This document shows, one piece after another, positions 39,398 through 48,457 of a DNA stretch of 64,000 bases. Origin of the DNA: Saccharothrix sp. (GTDB lineage: Bacteria > Actinomycetota > Actinomycetes > Mycobacteriales > Pseudonocardiaceae); contig NZ_JAPSLK010000009.1 in assembly GCF_031180885.1 (NCBI RefSeq), forward strand, positions 10,115 through 74,114. Direction: 5' to 3'. The position numbers were made by a program, and so were the translations under genes. The notes beneath the pieces were generated by a model that did no database searches, was not told where the DNA came from, and was given only the letters and a program-made list of their open reading frames with translations. Numbering within the stretch: position 1 is the first letter of the stretch; the number at the start of each line of letters is the position of its first letter.

Positions 39398-40469
39398 CGG
39401 TCGAGAACCGCACCCCTGCCTCGGGCAGCACCACGCCCGGCCACACCCGCGCGCCGCCGATCAGCTCGCACCGGGCGCCGATCACCGCGCCGTCGCCGAT
39501 CACCGCGTCCTTGATCACCGCGCCGGCCTGCACCAGGGCGTTGGCCCCGATCACGCTGCGCTCGACCACCGCGCCCTCGCCGACCACCGCGCCGTCGAAC
39601 AGCACCGACCCGACGACCACCGCGCCGGACGCCACCGTGCAGCCCGTGCCGATGGTCGACCCGCCGGTCACCCGGGCGCCGTCGTCGACCTTCGCGTCCG
39701 CCAGCACGATCGCGTCCCCCGGCGCGGCCGGCAGCGCGGCGGAGGGCGCGACCCCGCGCACCAGGTCCGCCGACCCCTGCACGAACGCGGCGGGCGTGCC
39801 CAGGTCCAGCCAGTAGGAGGTGTCGACGTGGCCCTGCAGCCGCGCGCCGGACTCCAGCAGCCCGGGGAACGTCTCCCGCTCCACCGACACCGGCCGCCCG
39901 GCCGGGATGGCCTCGATCACCGGGCGCTTGAAGACGTAGCAGCCGGCGTTGATCTGGTCCGTCGGCGGGTTCTCGGTCTTCTCCAGGAACGCGGTCACCC
40001 GGCCCTCGGCGTCGGTCGGCACGCACCCGAACCGGCGCGGGTCCTCGACCTTCACCAGGTGCAGCGTGACGTCCGCGTCGTTGGACCGGTGGGTCTCCAG
40101 CACGCCGCGCAGGTCCACGCCGGAGAGGATGTCGCCGTTGAAGACCATCACGTCCGGCTCGCGCAGCAGGTGCGCGACGTTGCGGATGGCGCCGGCGGTG
40201 TCCAGCGGCACGTCCTCGACGACGTACTCCAGCTCCAGCCCGAGCGTCGAGCCGTCCCCGAAGTGCTCCTCGAAGACCTCCGCCTTGTACGACGTGCCGA
40301 GGACCACATGCGTGATCCCGACCTCCCGGATGCGGGACAGCAGGTGCGTGAGGAACGGCACCCCCGCCGTGGGCAACATCGGCTTGGGGGCCGAGAGCGT
40401 CAGTGGCCGCAGGCGGGTCCCCTTGCCCCCGACCAGAACCACCGCCTCGGCGCCTTGCAGCTCCGACAT
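39390..40469 (-). CDS. manC: Mannose-1-phosphate guanylyltransferase
   Basis: A 359-residue NDP-sugar pyrophosphorylase making GDP-mannose from mannose-1-P and GTP. The nucleotide loop is VVLVGGKGTRLRPLT, with KPMLPTAGVP and the metal-binding VMVFNGDILSG. The C-terminal 110 residues are a left-handed beta-helix (AVIGDGAVIGARCELIGGA). Its length equals the mycobacterial Rv3264c product as I recall it. Other sugar nucleotides cannot be excluded from sequence. ATG at 40469; divergent to the gene at 40629. Confidence 0.92.
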   Translation of the reverse strand: MSELQGAEAVVLVGGKGTRLRPLTLSAPKPMLPTAGVPFLTHLLSRIREVGITHVVLGTSYKAEVFEEHFGDGSTLGLELEYVVEDVPLDTAGAIRNVAHLLREPDVMVFNGDILSGVDLRGVLETHRSNDADVTLHLVKVEDPRRFGCVPTDAEGRVTAFLEKTENPPTDQINAGCYVFKRPVIEAIPAGRPVSVERETFPGLLESGARLQGHVDTSYWLDLGTPAAFVQGSADLVRGVAPSAALPAAPGDAIVLADAKVDDGARVTGGSTIGTGCTVASGAVVVGSVLFDGAVVGEGAVVERSVIGANALVQAGAVIKDAVIGDGAVIGARCELIGGARVWPGVVLPEAGVRFSTDA

Positions 40470-40628
40470 GCCGTTTTGCCTCCTCCGCTTACTTCCGCTC
40501 GTGGATGCGAATACTCTGGCACGAGCACCTTGACGACACGGGCGCAGGTCCTGTGTCGCGGAGCGTCACCGATCGGCACCGCCGGCTCCCCCGCGAGCCG
40601 GCCCAAGGGAAACGCAGGAGAGATCCGG

Positions 40629-41174
40629 ATGGACCCCCGCGCTCGGGCCGACGCGGCGCTCGCCCGTGCTCGCGCACGTGGCATCCACGTCGTCACCCCG
40701 GACAACATGACGAGCCCGATGGACTCGTCGGCCACCCAGCAGATCCCGAGATCCATGGTCAACGCCGCCGACCCGCGCATGGTCGACCCGGAATCCACCA
40801 TGATCCTCTCCGCCCAGGCCGCCGCCGGCCGGGCCCCGCAAACCCAGCCGATCACCACCCAGCCGCACGGGCCGCAAACCCAACCTCTGGCCGCCCAACC
40901 TCTTGGCACACAGCCGATGCCCGCCCACCCGCAGCCCACGCAGCCGATGGCCGCACAGCCCGGTATGCCCGCCCAACAGGCACCACAGCAGGCCCCGCAG
41001 CAGGCACCGCAACCCGCCGCACAGCCCCCCGCGCCCGAGCCGGAACTCCGCGTCGCCCCCGGCCCGGTCCCCACGGTCCAGCAGGTGTCGACTTCCCGCC
41101 CGTCGCTGTCCCAACGCCTCTCCGGCGGCCCGGAACAGCCCCCGCAGGGCCTGTCCCAGCGCCTCAACGGCTGA
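40629..41174 (+). CDS. Pro/Gln-rich hypothetical protein
   Basis: A 181-residue protein without recognisable domain. Residues 1-60 are charged and mixed (MDPRARADAALARARARGIH), the middle (about 70-140) is a run of Gln-Pro/Thr-Gln-Pro repeats, and the end holds SLSQRLSGG and GLSQRLNG, a duplicated short motif. It is probably a disordered cytoplasmic protein. ATG at 40629 with GGAGAG seven bases upstream. Divergent from manC. The TSRPSLSQRL tail could be a binding motif. Function unknown. Confidence 0.75.
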   Translation: MDPRARADAALARARARGIHVVTPDNMTSPMDSSATQQIPRSMVNAADPRMVDPESTMILSAQAAAGRAPQTQPITTQPHGPQTQPLAAQPLGTQPMPAHPQPTQPMAAQPGMPAQQAPQQAPQQAPQPAAQPPAPEPELRVAPGPVPTVQQVSTSRPSLSQRLSGGPEQPPQGLSQRLNG

Positions 41175-41271
41175 ACGGCCAATTCACGCCTCAACGGTGA
41201 GTCGGCCGCGCAGCGGCTGCTTTTAGGCCGCGCTCCGCGCGGCGGGCTGCTCCCAGCCACGGCGGGGCCTC

Positions 41272-41427
41272 GGTTCCCCCACCGTATGGCCTGCCCGAAG
41301 GGAGCCCGAAGGGCTACCACAGATTTCCCGGGTGCAGCCAAAAAGTTTTGCGAGGCACGAGCAAAAGTTTTTAGCGGCACCCGGTGAATCTGTGGTTGGC
41401 TTTGCCGGGCCATGCGGTGGGGGAACC
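41272..41427. repeat. MITE-like element 1
   Basis: A 156-bp element with 20-bp terminal inverted repeats (41272-41291 and 41408-41427, one mismatch). Inside is a nested hairpin ccacagatttcccgggtgc facing an almost complementary copy, and an inner stem ttttgc/gcaaaa. About 105 bp of its core match the element at 41675-41843 in inverted orientation with three differences. No transposase is encoded. The surrounding 41175-41925 holds no gene that I can support. Confidence 0.88.
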
Positions 41428-41477
41428 GACGCCCTTCCTCCCCCATCGGTGGTTCTCCAGGCCGCTTTTGATCTTGA

Positions 41478-41610
41478 GAGCGCGCCGGCGCGTTCAAGCT
41501 TGGGAGCGCGTCAGCGCTGTTCAAGAGCGCGAAGCGCGTTCCTCCTCCAGCAGCGCGGAGCGCGTTGCGTTGAGCCCCGCGCAGCGTGGATTTGAGCGCG
41601 TAAGCGCGAC
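41478..41610. repeat. Ladder of six micro-hairpins
   Basis: Six short palindromic words of the type gagcgcg-n-gcgcgttc begin at 41478, 41504, 41525, 41551, 41572 and 41594, i.e. every 21-26 bases. Five have clean gcgc/gcgc stems of 4-6 bp; the fifth (gagccccgcgcagcg) is degenerate. The spacers carry ttcaag-like words. The array sits between the two MITE-like elements. Confidence 0.7.
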
Positions 41611-41674
41611 TTCAAAGATTAAAAGAGCCTCGCCGGCGGGCGAGCCGCCAAGGATGACACAACTACAACTGCGA

Positions 41675-41843
41675 GGGCTTCTTGCTTGTGTCATCCCCGC
41701 ATGACCCGGCAAAGCCAACCACAGATTTCCCGGGTGCCGCTAAAAACTTTTGCTCGTGCCTCGCAAAACTTTTCGGCTGCACCCGGGAAATCTGTGGTAG
41801 CCCTTCGGGCGGGCCATACGGGGATGACACAAGCAAGAAGCCC
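41675..41843. repeat. MITE-like element 2
   Basis: A 169-bp element with 29-bp terminal inverted repeats (41675-41703 and 41815-41843, one mismatch). A perfect 19-bp inner inverted repeat is at 41719-41737 and 41779-41797. The core is the inverted copy of element 1, but the terminal repeats differ (ttgcttgtgtcatcccc instead of ggttccccc). A further ggatgacacaa word at 41652 may be a remnant of another copy. Confidence 0.88.
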
Positions 41844-41925
41844 GAGTTGAGGTGTGTCCCCACCGGTGGACTGCCCGCACCGCAACGCGGACTGACCGCT
41901 TGGGCAGCGGGGGACCGACGACTTG

Positions 41926-42789
41926 CTAGGACTTGCGGGTCACCAGCTTCAGGCGCAGGCCCAACCCCGTCCGCACCGCGAACCGCAGGGGAGCCCACAA
42001 CGGTCCCTGGTGCCGGTCGGACAGGTACCGGTAGGCGCTGCTGTGGTGCGCGGCCAACATCCGGTTGGACATGCGGGAAGTCGAGTGCCCGCCGATGTGC
42101 GTCACGGACGCGTCCGGCACGTACACGTTCAGCCACCCGGCCCGGCCCAGCCGCTCGCCCAGGTCCACGTCCTCGAAGTACATGAAGTACCGGGGGTCGA
42201 ACCCGTCCACCGAGTCCCACGCCTCCCGCCGCAGCAGCAAGCAGGACCCGGACAACCAGCCCGCCGGACGTTCCCGCACCGCCGCGCTCTCCTGCCGGTA
42301 CTCGCGCGTCCACGGGTTGCCCGGCCAGATCTTGCCGAACACCGCGTGCCCCAGCCCCCGACCCAGCGACGGCAGTTGCCGCGCCGACGGGTACACCTCG
42401 CCGCTCGGTTCGCGGATCAACGGCCCGAACGCCCCGCCGCGCGGCCACCGCTTGGCGGCCTCCAGGAGCACGTCCAGCGAACCCGGGTCCCACGACACGT
42501 CCGGGTTGGCCACGACCACCCAGCCGTACTCGTCGGACAGGGAGGCGACGCCCCGGTTGGCCGCGCCGCCGTAGCCGAGGTTGCCGCCGGTGGGCAGGAA
42601 GGTCACCGAGTCCGACGCCGCCGCGCGTTCGGGCACGCCGTCGGTGGAACCGTTGTCGGCGAGCACGACCGTCACCGGGCGGGTCGTGGCGTCCGCCAGG
42701 GTGGACAGGAACGTGTCCAGGGTCTCCCCGGGCGAGTAGGTGACGGTCACGACCGCCAGTCCGTCTCCGTAGCGCGTCACGCCGGCCAC
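41926..42789 (-). CDS. wbbL: WbbL-type rhamnosyltransferase (GT2)
   Basis: A 287-residue GT2 enzyme closely resembling mycobacterial WbbL, which adds rhamnose from dTDP-rhamnose to GlcNAc-PP-decaprenol to form the arabinogalactan linker. Signatures are VTVTYSPGETLDTFL, VVLADNGSTDG, NLGYGGAANRG, WVVVANPDVSWDPGS, AGWLSGSCLLLRR and YFMYFEDVDLGERLGRAGW. It is cytoplasmic and membrane-associated. It lies downstream of the mannosyl genes and is separated from them only by the repeat-filled gap at 41.2-41.9 kb. A further glycosyltransferase starts on the same strand 10 bp upstream. Confidence 0.93.
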   Translation of the reverse strand: MAGVTRYGDGLAVVTVTYSPGETLDTFLSTLADATTRPVTVVLADNGSTDGVPERAAASDSVTFLPTGGNLGYGGAANRGVASLSDEYGWVVVANPDVSWDPGSLDVLLEAAKRWPRGGAFGPLIREPSGEVYPSARQLPSLGRGLGHAVFGKIWPGNPWTREYRQESAAVRERPAGWLSGSCLLLRREAWDSVDGFDPRYFMYFEDVDLGERLGRAGWLNVYVPDASVTHIGGHSTSRMSNRMLAAHHSSAYRYLSDRHQGPLWAPLRFAVRTGLGLRLKLVTRKS

Positions 42790-42799
42790 CCTAGTGGCG

Positions 42800-43945
42800 T
42801 CAGCGGTGGTGGGTCCGGAAGGCCCTCTCGTAGGCCAGGCGGTGCCGCGCGGCGGACGTCGACCACGTGAAGTCCTTGGCCCGCACCAGGGCCGCCGACG
42901 ACAGGGCCGCCCGCCGGGCCGGGTCGTCGAGCAGTTCCGACAGCGCCGCCGCGATGTCGCCCGCGCCGACCCCGCAGTACGCGACCGCGTCGCCGCCCAC
43001 CTCGGGCAGGCTCAGCCGGCGGGTCGTGAGCACGGCCGCGCCGCAGGCCATGGCCTCCAGCACGGGCAGCCCGAACCCCTCGCCCAACGACGGGTACGCC
43101 ACCACGTCCGCTCCGCCCAGGAACCCCGCCAGCTGCGAGAACGGCAGGTACCCGGCCCGGATGACCCGGATCCGGTGCGGCACCGCGTCCAGGGCGCGTT
43201 CGACCTGGCTGTCCCACCCGGGCTGGCCCGCGAGCACCAGCGTCGGCGGCGACACCCGGCCCCGGCACGCCTGCGCGAAGCCCCGGATCAGCGCCGGCAC
43301 GTTCTTGCGCGGTTCCAACGCCCCCAGGAACGCCACATAGGGCGCGTCGCCGAGGGACAGCGTCCGGCGGACGGCCGCGACCTCCTCGGGCGTCGGCGGG
43401 TGGAACCGCTCGGTGTCCACGCCGTGCTGGGCGATGTGCAGCAGCCGCCGGTCCGCGCCCGCGACCCGGGTCAGCTCGTCGGCGGTGGCCCGGCTGGGCA
43501 CCACGCACAGCGCGGCCCGGCGCAGCGACGCCCGGGTCCACGCGCGGAAGAAGCGGGCCTTGACCGACGAGTGCAGGACCGGGTCGGTGAAGAAGGTCGC
43601 GTCGTGCAGGGTGACCACGGAGGCGGCCCGGTTGGCCAGCGGCACGGTGTAGTGGGGCGAGTGCACGACCCCCACGCCGAGGCGGGAAGCCAGGCGCGGC
43701 AACGAGGTCTGCTCCCAGGTCAGGCGCGCGGTCCGGGTGGCGACGGCGTCCGCGGCGGCGACCACGCGGGAGTTCGGGGCGAGCCTGCCGTACAGCTCGG
43801 CGTCCCGCGGCTGGCACACCACGGTGATCTTCGCGCCGTCCGCGTCCAGGGCCGCGACCAGCGAATCCACGTACCTGCCGACACCACCGCGGTCCGTGGG
43901 CACGGCGGTGGCGTCGATCAGCACGCTGGGTTCGACGGACGGCAC
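42800..43945 (-). CDS. Glycosyltransferase family 4
   Basis: A 381-residue GT-B enzyme. The N-terminal acceptor domain starts VLIDATAVPTDRGGVGRYVDS. The C-terminal donor domain has VAFLGALEPRKNVPALIRGF and the EX7E motif YPSLGEGFGLPVLEAMACG. GTG at 43945 is chosen; the frame opens further upstream without conserved residues. It lies 10 bp before wbbL and may be cotranscribed. Donor and acceptor unknown; mannosyl- or rhamnosyl-transfer is typical of the subgroup. Confidence 0.9.
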   Translation of the reverse strand: MPSVEPSVLIDATAVPTDRGGVGRYVDSLVAALDADGAKITVVCQPRDAELYGRLAPNSRVVAAADAVATRTARLTWEQTSLPRLASRLGVGVVHSPHYTVPLANRAASVVTLHDATFFTDPVLHSSVKARFFRAWTRASLRRAALCVVPSRATADELTRVAGADRRLLHIAQHGVDTERFHPPTPEEVAAVRRTLSLGDAPYVAFLGALEPRKNVPALIRGFAQACRGRVSPPTLVLAGQPGWDSQVERALDAVPHRIRVIRAGYLPFSQLAGFLGGADVVAYPSLGEGFGLPVLEAMACGAAVLTTRRLSLPEVGGDAVAYCGVGAGDIAAALSELLDDPARRAALSSAALVRAKDFTWSTSAARHRLAYERAFRTHHR

Positions 43946-43991
43946 GCGGTGAAGAGTACGTGTGGCGACGGCCGGGTTAAGGTGGATTGGC

Positions 43992-45038
43992 TCAAACGGG
44001 ACGCGTCCGACCGGGCGACAGGTGCGCCGACCACACTCGGCGGGCGGTGTTGTCCCAGGTGAAGGCCTCTGCGCGGACCTTCCCGGCGGCAACTATGCGG
44101 TGCGCTACACCTTCGTCGGTCAGCACCGTCCGCAGCGCCTCGGCCAACGCGGCCCGGTCGCCCCGGGGCACCACCAGCCCGGCTCCCCCGCCCACCTCGA
44201 CCAGCGCCGGTGCGTCGGAGTGGACCACCGGCACGCCCGCCGCCATCGCCTCCGCGACGGGCAGCCCGAACCCCTCGGCCAGGCTGGGTGCGGCGAGCAC
44301 GGCGGCCCGGCGCAGGACGTAGGCCAGCCCGGCGTCCGGGAGGCGGCCCAGCAACCGCACGTGGGGCGCGCGCAGGTCCACCCCGCCCCACCCCTGCGGT
44401 CCGACGACCACCAGCGGCACGCCCAGCTCGGCGGTGGCCTCGACCAGGGTGTCGAAGCCCTTGCGCGGCTCGATGGTGCCGATGGCGAGGACGTACCGGT
44501 CGGGCACGTCCACCGGTTCCTCCGCGGCGAGGTCGCTGACCCCGTTGTGGACGACGTGCACGGGCGCGCTGCCCGGCGCGTACCGGCGCAGTTCGTCGGC
44601 GACGGCTTGAGTCGGCACGACGATCGCCTGCGCCCGGGACACCGCGCGGGCGATGACCTTGCGGTGCCAGGCGACGCCGCGCCGGGTCAGCGTCTCGGGG
44701 TGGGTCCACGGGACGGTGTCGTGCACGGTGACCACGACCCGGCCGCGCGGCGGGGCCAGCGGGGTGGGCGCGTGCACGGCGTCCCCGCCGGGCCAGTACG
44801 GGATGCCGTGCTCCCACGCGGCGATCAGGGCGCGGCGCGGCAGCGGCAGCACCTTCGGCCCGAGCACGCCGGGGACCCGGGCCGCCGCGGTGTCGGCCTG
44901 CCTGCTCACCGCGCCGGTGACCTCCCAGCCGGGCGGGGCGGTCCGGGCCAGCGCGGCGGCCAGCTCGCGGGTGTACCGGCCGGTCCCGCCGGGCACCGGG
45001 GCCAGCAACTGCTCGGTCAGCACAACCAGGTTGGGCAC
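43992..45038 (-). CDS. Glycosyltransferase family 4
   Basis: A 348-residue GT-B enzyme paralogous to the preceding one. It has VVLTEQLLAPVPGGTGRYTREL, VVVTVHDTVPWTHPET, YVLAIGTIEPRKGFDTLVEA and AAPSLAEGFGLPVAEAMAAG. GTG at 45038 (VPNLVVLTEQ) is preferred. Its start is only 20 bp from the divergent GT2 gene at 45059, so promoters must lie within coding sequence or overlap. Part of the surface-glycan locus. Confidence 0.9.
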   Translation of the reverse strand: MPNLVVLTEQLLAPVPGGTGRYTRELAAALARTAPPGWEVTGAVSRQADTAAARVPGVLGPKVLPLPRRALIAAWEHGIPYWPGGDAVHAPTPLAPPRGRVVVTVHDTVPWTHPETLTRRGVAWHRKVIARAVSRAQAIVVPTQAVADELRRYAPGSAPVHVVHNGVSDLAAEEPVDVPDRYVLAIGTIEPRKGFDTLVEATAELGVPLVVVGPQGWGGVDLRAPHVRLLGRLPDAGLAYVLRRAAVLAAPSLAEGFGLPVAEAMAAGVPVVHSDAPALVEVGGGAGLVVPRGDRAALAEALRTVLTDEGVAHRIVAAGKVRAEAFTWDNTARRVWSAHLSPGRTRPV

Positions 45039-45058
45039 GTCGCGTACCGTCTCACGCC

Positions 45059-45976
45059 GTGTCCACCCCCGGTACAACGGTGGTCGTGGTGACGTGGCGC
45101 GGTCGCGAGCACATCACCGCGTGCCTCGACGCGCTCGCCCGGCAGCGTCCGCAGAGGACACTCGTGCTGGACAACGCGTCCGACGACGGCACCGCCGAAC
45201 TGCTCGCCCGGCACCCGAGCGCGCCCGAAGTGGTCCGCCTGCCCCGCAACCGGGGCTACGCGGGCGGTCTGGCGGCCGTGCTGCCGCTGATCGACACCGA
45301 GTACACGGCCTGGCTCAACGACGACGCGGTCCCCGACGACGGGTGGCTGGCCGCCCTGGAGCAGGCGCTCGACGACACCCCGGACGCCGCCGCGGCCACG
45401 TCGTCCATGCTGCTCGCGGACGGGTCGACGCAGTCGGTGGGGGTGGCCCTGACCGCCGACGGGCACGGCGCGGACCTGGTGCTCGCCGGGCGCGAGGTGT
45501 TCGGGTTCTGCGGCGGGGCGGCCCTGCTCCGGACGGACGCGCTGCGGGCCGTGGGCGGCGTCCCGGCGGGGTTCTTCTGCTACTACGAGGACACCGACAC
45601 GGCGTGGCGGCTGCGCCTGGCGGGGCACCGGGTGGTGTCGGTCGGCCCGGCGCGGGTCCGCCACCGGCACGGCGCGAGCACCCGGCCGGGCTCCCGCCTG
45701 TTCCACCGCTGGAACGAGCGCAACCGGCTGCTCATGCTGCTGCGCTGTGCGCCTTTTCCGGTCGCCCTGGGCCAGTTGGCGCACTTCACGGCGTTGACGG
45801 CGGTGCTGGCGTTCCGCCGGGGTCCGCGACCCCCGAACTTCCGCGTGCCGCTGCGTATCCAGGTGCTCGCGGAGATCCTCTTCCGGTTACCGGCGACGCT
45901 CGCCCAGCGGGTGGCCGTCGGCCGCCGGGCGACCGCGTCCCGCCGCGCCGTGTGGCGCGAGTGGGCGGGCAGGTAG
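45059..45976 (+). CDS. Glycosyltransferase family 2
   Basis: A 305-residue GT2 enzyme. It has TVVVVTWRGREHITACLDA, VLDNASDDGTAELL, NRGYAGGLAA, AWLNDDAVPDDGW (Asp motif) and FFCYYEDTDTAWRLRL as the catalytic ED region. A hydrophobic helix near 235-250 may attach it to the membrane. It belongs to the rhamnosyl/galactofuranosyl-type GT2 group by motif pattern. The trypsin-STAND gene starts 9 bp downstream. Confidence 0.9.
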   Translation: MSTPGTTVVVVTWRGREHITACLDALARQRPQRTLVLDNASDDGTAELLARHPSAPEVVRLPRNRGYAGGLAAVLPLIDTEYTAWLNDDAVPDDGWLAALEQALDDTPDAAAATSSMLLADGSTQSVGVALTADGHGADLVLAGREVFGFCGGAALLRTDALRAVGGVPAGFFCYYEDTDTAWRLRLAGHRVVSVGPARVRHRHGASTRPGSRLFHRWNERNRLLMLLRCAPFPVALGQLAHFTALTAVLAFRRGPRPPNFRVPLRIQVLAEILFRLPATLAQRVAVGRRATASRRAVWREWAGR

Positions 45977-45985
45977 GAGGGGTTC

Positions 45986-48337
45986 GTGGAGCCTGCCGAG
46001 CGCGCCGTGGTCCGGGTGTTCCGGGACGGCGGTGCGGTGGGCATGGGCTTCCCGGTGGGCGAGGACCTGGTCCTGACCTGCGCACATGTCGTGGGCGACG
46101 AGGTGGACTTCCCGTTCCTGGGCGCTGGGTCCGCGGTCTCCGAGGTGTTCCGCTCGGACTTGGCGGACGTCGCCGTGCTACGGGTCGCGGATGTGCCGGC
46201 GGGTCCGCGGGCGCTGCGGGTGGTGGCGCACGAGGGGTTGCGGGACCACCGGGTGCGGGCGTTCGGCGTGACCGCGCACCGGCCCGACGGCGTGTGGTCG
46301 CACGGGGTGGTCCGGGGTCCGATCGCGGGCGGGCGCATCCACGTCGAGGACGACCGGTCGTACGGGGTGCCGCTGTCCCGGGGGTTCAGCGGTGGTCCGC
46401 TGCTCGACGACGAGTTGGGCGCCGTGGTCGGCATGGTGGTGGAGGTCGAGGAGCGGGCCGACCGCCGGATCGGCTACGCCCTGTCCGGGACCGCGCTCCA
46501 CGAGACATGGCCCGACTTGGCCGCTTCGGCCGCCTCAGGCTCACCTTTCCGGGGCTTGGAGCCGTTCGGTCCCGAGGACGCCGAGCACTTCTTCGGCCGG
46601 GCCGCCCGCGCCCGTGAACTCCGGGACCTGCTCGACGGCACCGGTGTGCTGGTGGTCGCCGGTGCTTCGGGCTCCGGCAAGTCGTCCCTGGTCATGGCCG
46701 GCCTGCTGCCCTTGCTGGACGGTGATTCGATCATCGTCCGCCCGGCCATGACCAGCACTCCCCGGGCGGCTCTCTCCGCGGTCCTGGACGTCGAAGTCAC
46801 CCCGGAACGCGTCGAGGACGCCGTGAACCGGGTCCTGGTCCACCGCGACCTGCGCCGCCTGACGATCGCGGTGGACCAGTTCGACGAGGCCGTGGCCCGC
46901 CACCCCGACGCCCCCGACTTCCTCCACGCCCTACTCTCCCTGGTCCGCCACCGCGCCCCACGCGTGGACGTGGTCGTCACCACGACCACCGAACCCCTGC
47001 TCCGCGTGGCCACCGACCCGCGCTTCTCCACCCTCCCCGACCGCACCACCACTGTCGGCACCCCCGACCTGCGCAAGGTCATCGAGGGACCACTCCGCCC
47101 GGTCGGCATGCCCGTCCTCCAAGAGGGTCTGGCCGGCGCCGTGTCCACGTACGCCGAGCAGGTGTGGCAACGCTTCGACCCGACCGAGATCCGCCACGCC
47201 CTGACGCAACTGGTGAGCCCGCTACCCGGCGGCGGCCACGTCCGCCGAGCCGTTCCCATCGAGGACTTGGGCGAGATCGCCGGTCCCCTGGCCCGCACCC
47301 GCCTGGTCACCGCAGGACCGTCCACAGTGGAGCTGGCCCACCACGCCCTGGTTGACCACTGGCAACGCCTCCACGACCGGGTCGAGGAGTCCCGCGACTT
47401 CCGCACCGGGCAAGACACCTTGGACCGCACCGCCCACCACTGGGCAAGCACCCGCGACCGCGCCCTCCTACCTCGCGGCAAACCCCTCCGCAAGGCCCGC
47501 ACAATCGCCCGCACCCACCCTTTGACCCCGACCCAACGCCACTTCCTCACCGCCGCCACCAAAGCCCGCACCCGCCGCACCACCGTCCGCACGCTGGCCG
47601 CCGCCGTGGTCGCGCTGTTGGTGTTGTCCCTGGTCGCCGCGATCCGCATCGCCGACGACGAGCAAACCCGGTCGACCACCCTGAACGACGACTTCGCCGA
47701 CACCGCAGTCTCTGATGGCAGCGGCCGGTGGATCGCCTACGCCCGCGGCGAGGCCAGTGAAGTGCGGGTACGCGCCCCCGATGGCCGGACCACCGCCGTG
47801 CCACTGCCCGGGCGGCTGAAGGGCACGGGGTTCTCCCCGGGCGGCTTGTCCCTGGTCGGCGTGCTACCCACCGGAGAGGCGGTGGTCGAGAGCGGGACCG
47901 GTCTCCTCGCGGTGTCCGAGTTCGGCACCCGTGAGCTGGGTCCAGGGAAGCTCGCGGACCGACCGGGGCAGGCCGAGCCCACCGTGACGCGGTGCGACGG
48001 CACGCGGGTGGTCGCGGTCGGCGCGGTCAGCGGCGCGACGGTCGCGGAGGACTGGGGCGTGACGTGCGCGTCCGCCATGTTCAGCGCGGATGGCCGAGCC
48101 GTGGCGGCACGTCGACGCCCGTTTCCGCGCCGACCCCGATCAGGTGGAACCGGACCTCCAGGTGACGGTGCCCCCGGAGGCGTCGTTCGGCCCGATCGCG
48201 GTGCACTTGTGGGAGCGCGATGTGACCTGGGCACTGCCCGCCCTCCTCGGCGCGGACACCGAGCGGCTGAGCGTGCTGCCCGGAGCGGCGCAGGGCGGGT
48301 ACGTCGTCCCGACCGGTGTGCACTTGGAGTCGGGTGA
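45986..48337 (+). CDS. Trypsin-like protease / STAND NTPase, frameshifted tail
   Basis: A conflict-type signalling protein. Residues 1-180 form a trypsin-like domain with triad candidates His34 (TCAHVV), Asp61 (LADVAVL) and Ser135 (RGFSGGPLL). A short linker leads to a STAND-type NTPase from about 190: FRGLEPFGPEDAEHFFGR, Walker A GASGSGKSS (226-234), Walker B-like LTIAVDQFDEA. A helical region follows, then a TM segment (about 535-555) and a beta-propeller-like start (SDGSGRWIAYA). From about residue 710 the frame turns into Arg/Pro/Gly-rich nonsense; the true C-terminus continues in another frame (48090-48443). The gene follows a GT2 gene by 9 bp and precedes its Trypco1 partner. Confidence 0.85.
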   Translation: MEPAERAVVRVFRDGGAVGMGFPVGEDLVLTCAHVVGDEVDFPFLGAGSAVSEVFRSDLADVAVLRVADVPAGPRALRVVAHEGLRDHRVRAFGVTAHRPDGVWSHGVVRGPIAGGRIHVEDDRSYGVPLSRGFSGGPLLDDELGAVVGMVVEVEERADRRIGYALSGTALHETWPDLAASAASGSPFRGLEPFGPEDAEHFFGRAARARELRDLLDGTGVLVVAGASGSGKSSLVMAGLLPLLDGDSIIVRPAMTSTPRAALSAVLDVEVTPERVEDAVNRVLVHRDLRRLTIAVDQFDEAVARHPDAPDFLHALLSLVRHRAPRVDVVVTTTTEPLLRVATDPRFSTLPDRTTTVGTPDLRKVIEGPLRPVGMPVLQEGLAGAVSTYAEQVWQRFDPTEIRHALTQLVSPLPGGGHVRRAVPIEDLGEIAGPLARTRLVTAGPSTVELAHHALVDHWQRLHDRVEESRDFRTGQDTLDRTAHHWASTRDRALLPRGKPLRKARTIARTHPLTPTQRHFLTAATKARTRRTTVRTLAAAVVALLVLSLVAAIRIADDEQTRSTTLNDDFADTAVSDGSGRWIAYARGEASEVRVRAPDGRTTAVPLPGRLKGTGFSPGGLSLVGVLPTGEAVVESGTGLLAVSEFGTRELGPGKLADRPGQAEPTVTRCDGTRVVAVGAVSGATVAEDWGVTCASAMFSADGRAVAARRRPFPRRPRSGGTGPPGDGAPGGVVRPDRGALVGARCDLGTARPPRRGHRAAERAARSGAGRVRRPDRCALGVG

Positions 48338-48443
48338 TCCGGAGGAATGGATGGCGACGCTGTGCGGTGTGGCAATGCGCAACGGGTGGGGTCTGGAGGA
48401 CGAGACGGCGCCCGCGACCGCGTTCCGGGGACCGGTGTGTTGA
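48090..48443 (+). pseudogene. Out-of-frame C-terminus of the trypsin/STAND gene
   Basis: This frame encodes WRHVDARFRADPDQ, VAVHLWERD-like and HLESGDPEEWMATLCGVAM words and ends GPVC, similar in style to the last blades and the C-terminal cap of WD40-type STAND proteins. It is shifted by one position relative to the upstream gene. A single indel around 48080-48170 would explain it. Few propeller blades remain, so a deletion may also have occurred. A sequencing error is an alternative. Confidence 0.6.
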
Positions 48444-48457
48444 GGGAGAGGAGAGGT

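Noticed and set aside
41272..41843. Insertion sequence
   Set aside because: Terminal inverted repeats are present, but no transposase frame and total length per element is under 200 bp, hence MITE-like only.
41332..42493. Open frames through the repeats at 41.3-41.9 kb
   Set aside because: They translate the terminal repeats and hairpins in both directions; no ribosome sites and no conserved domain.
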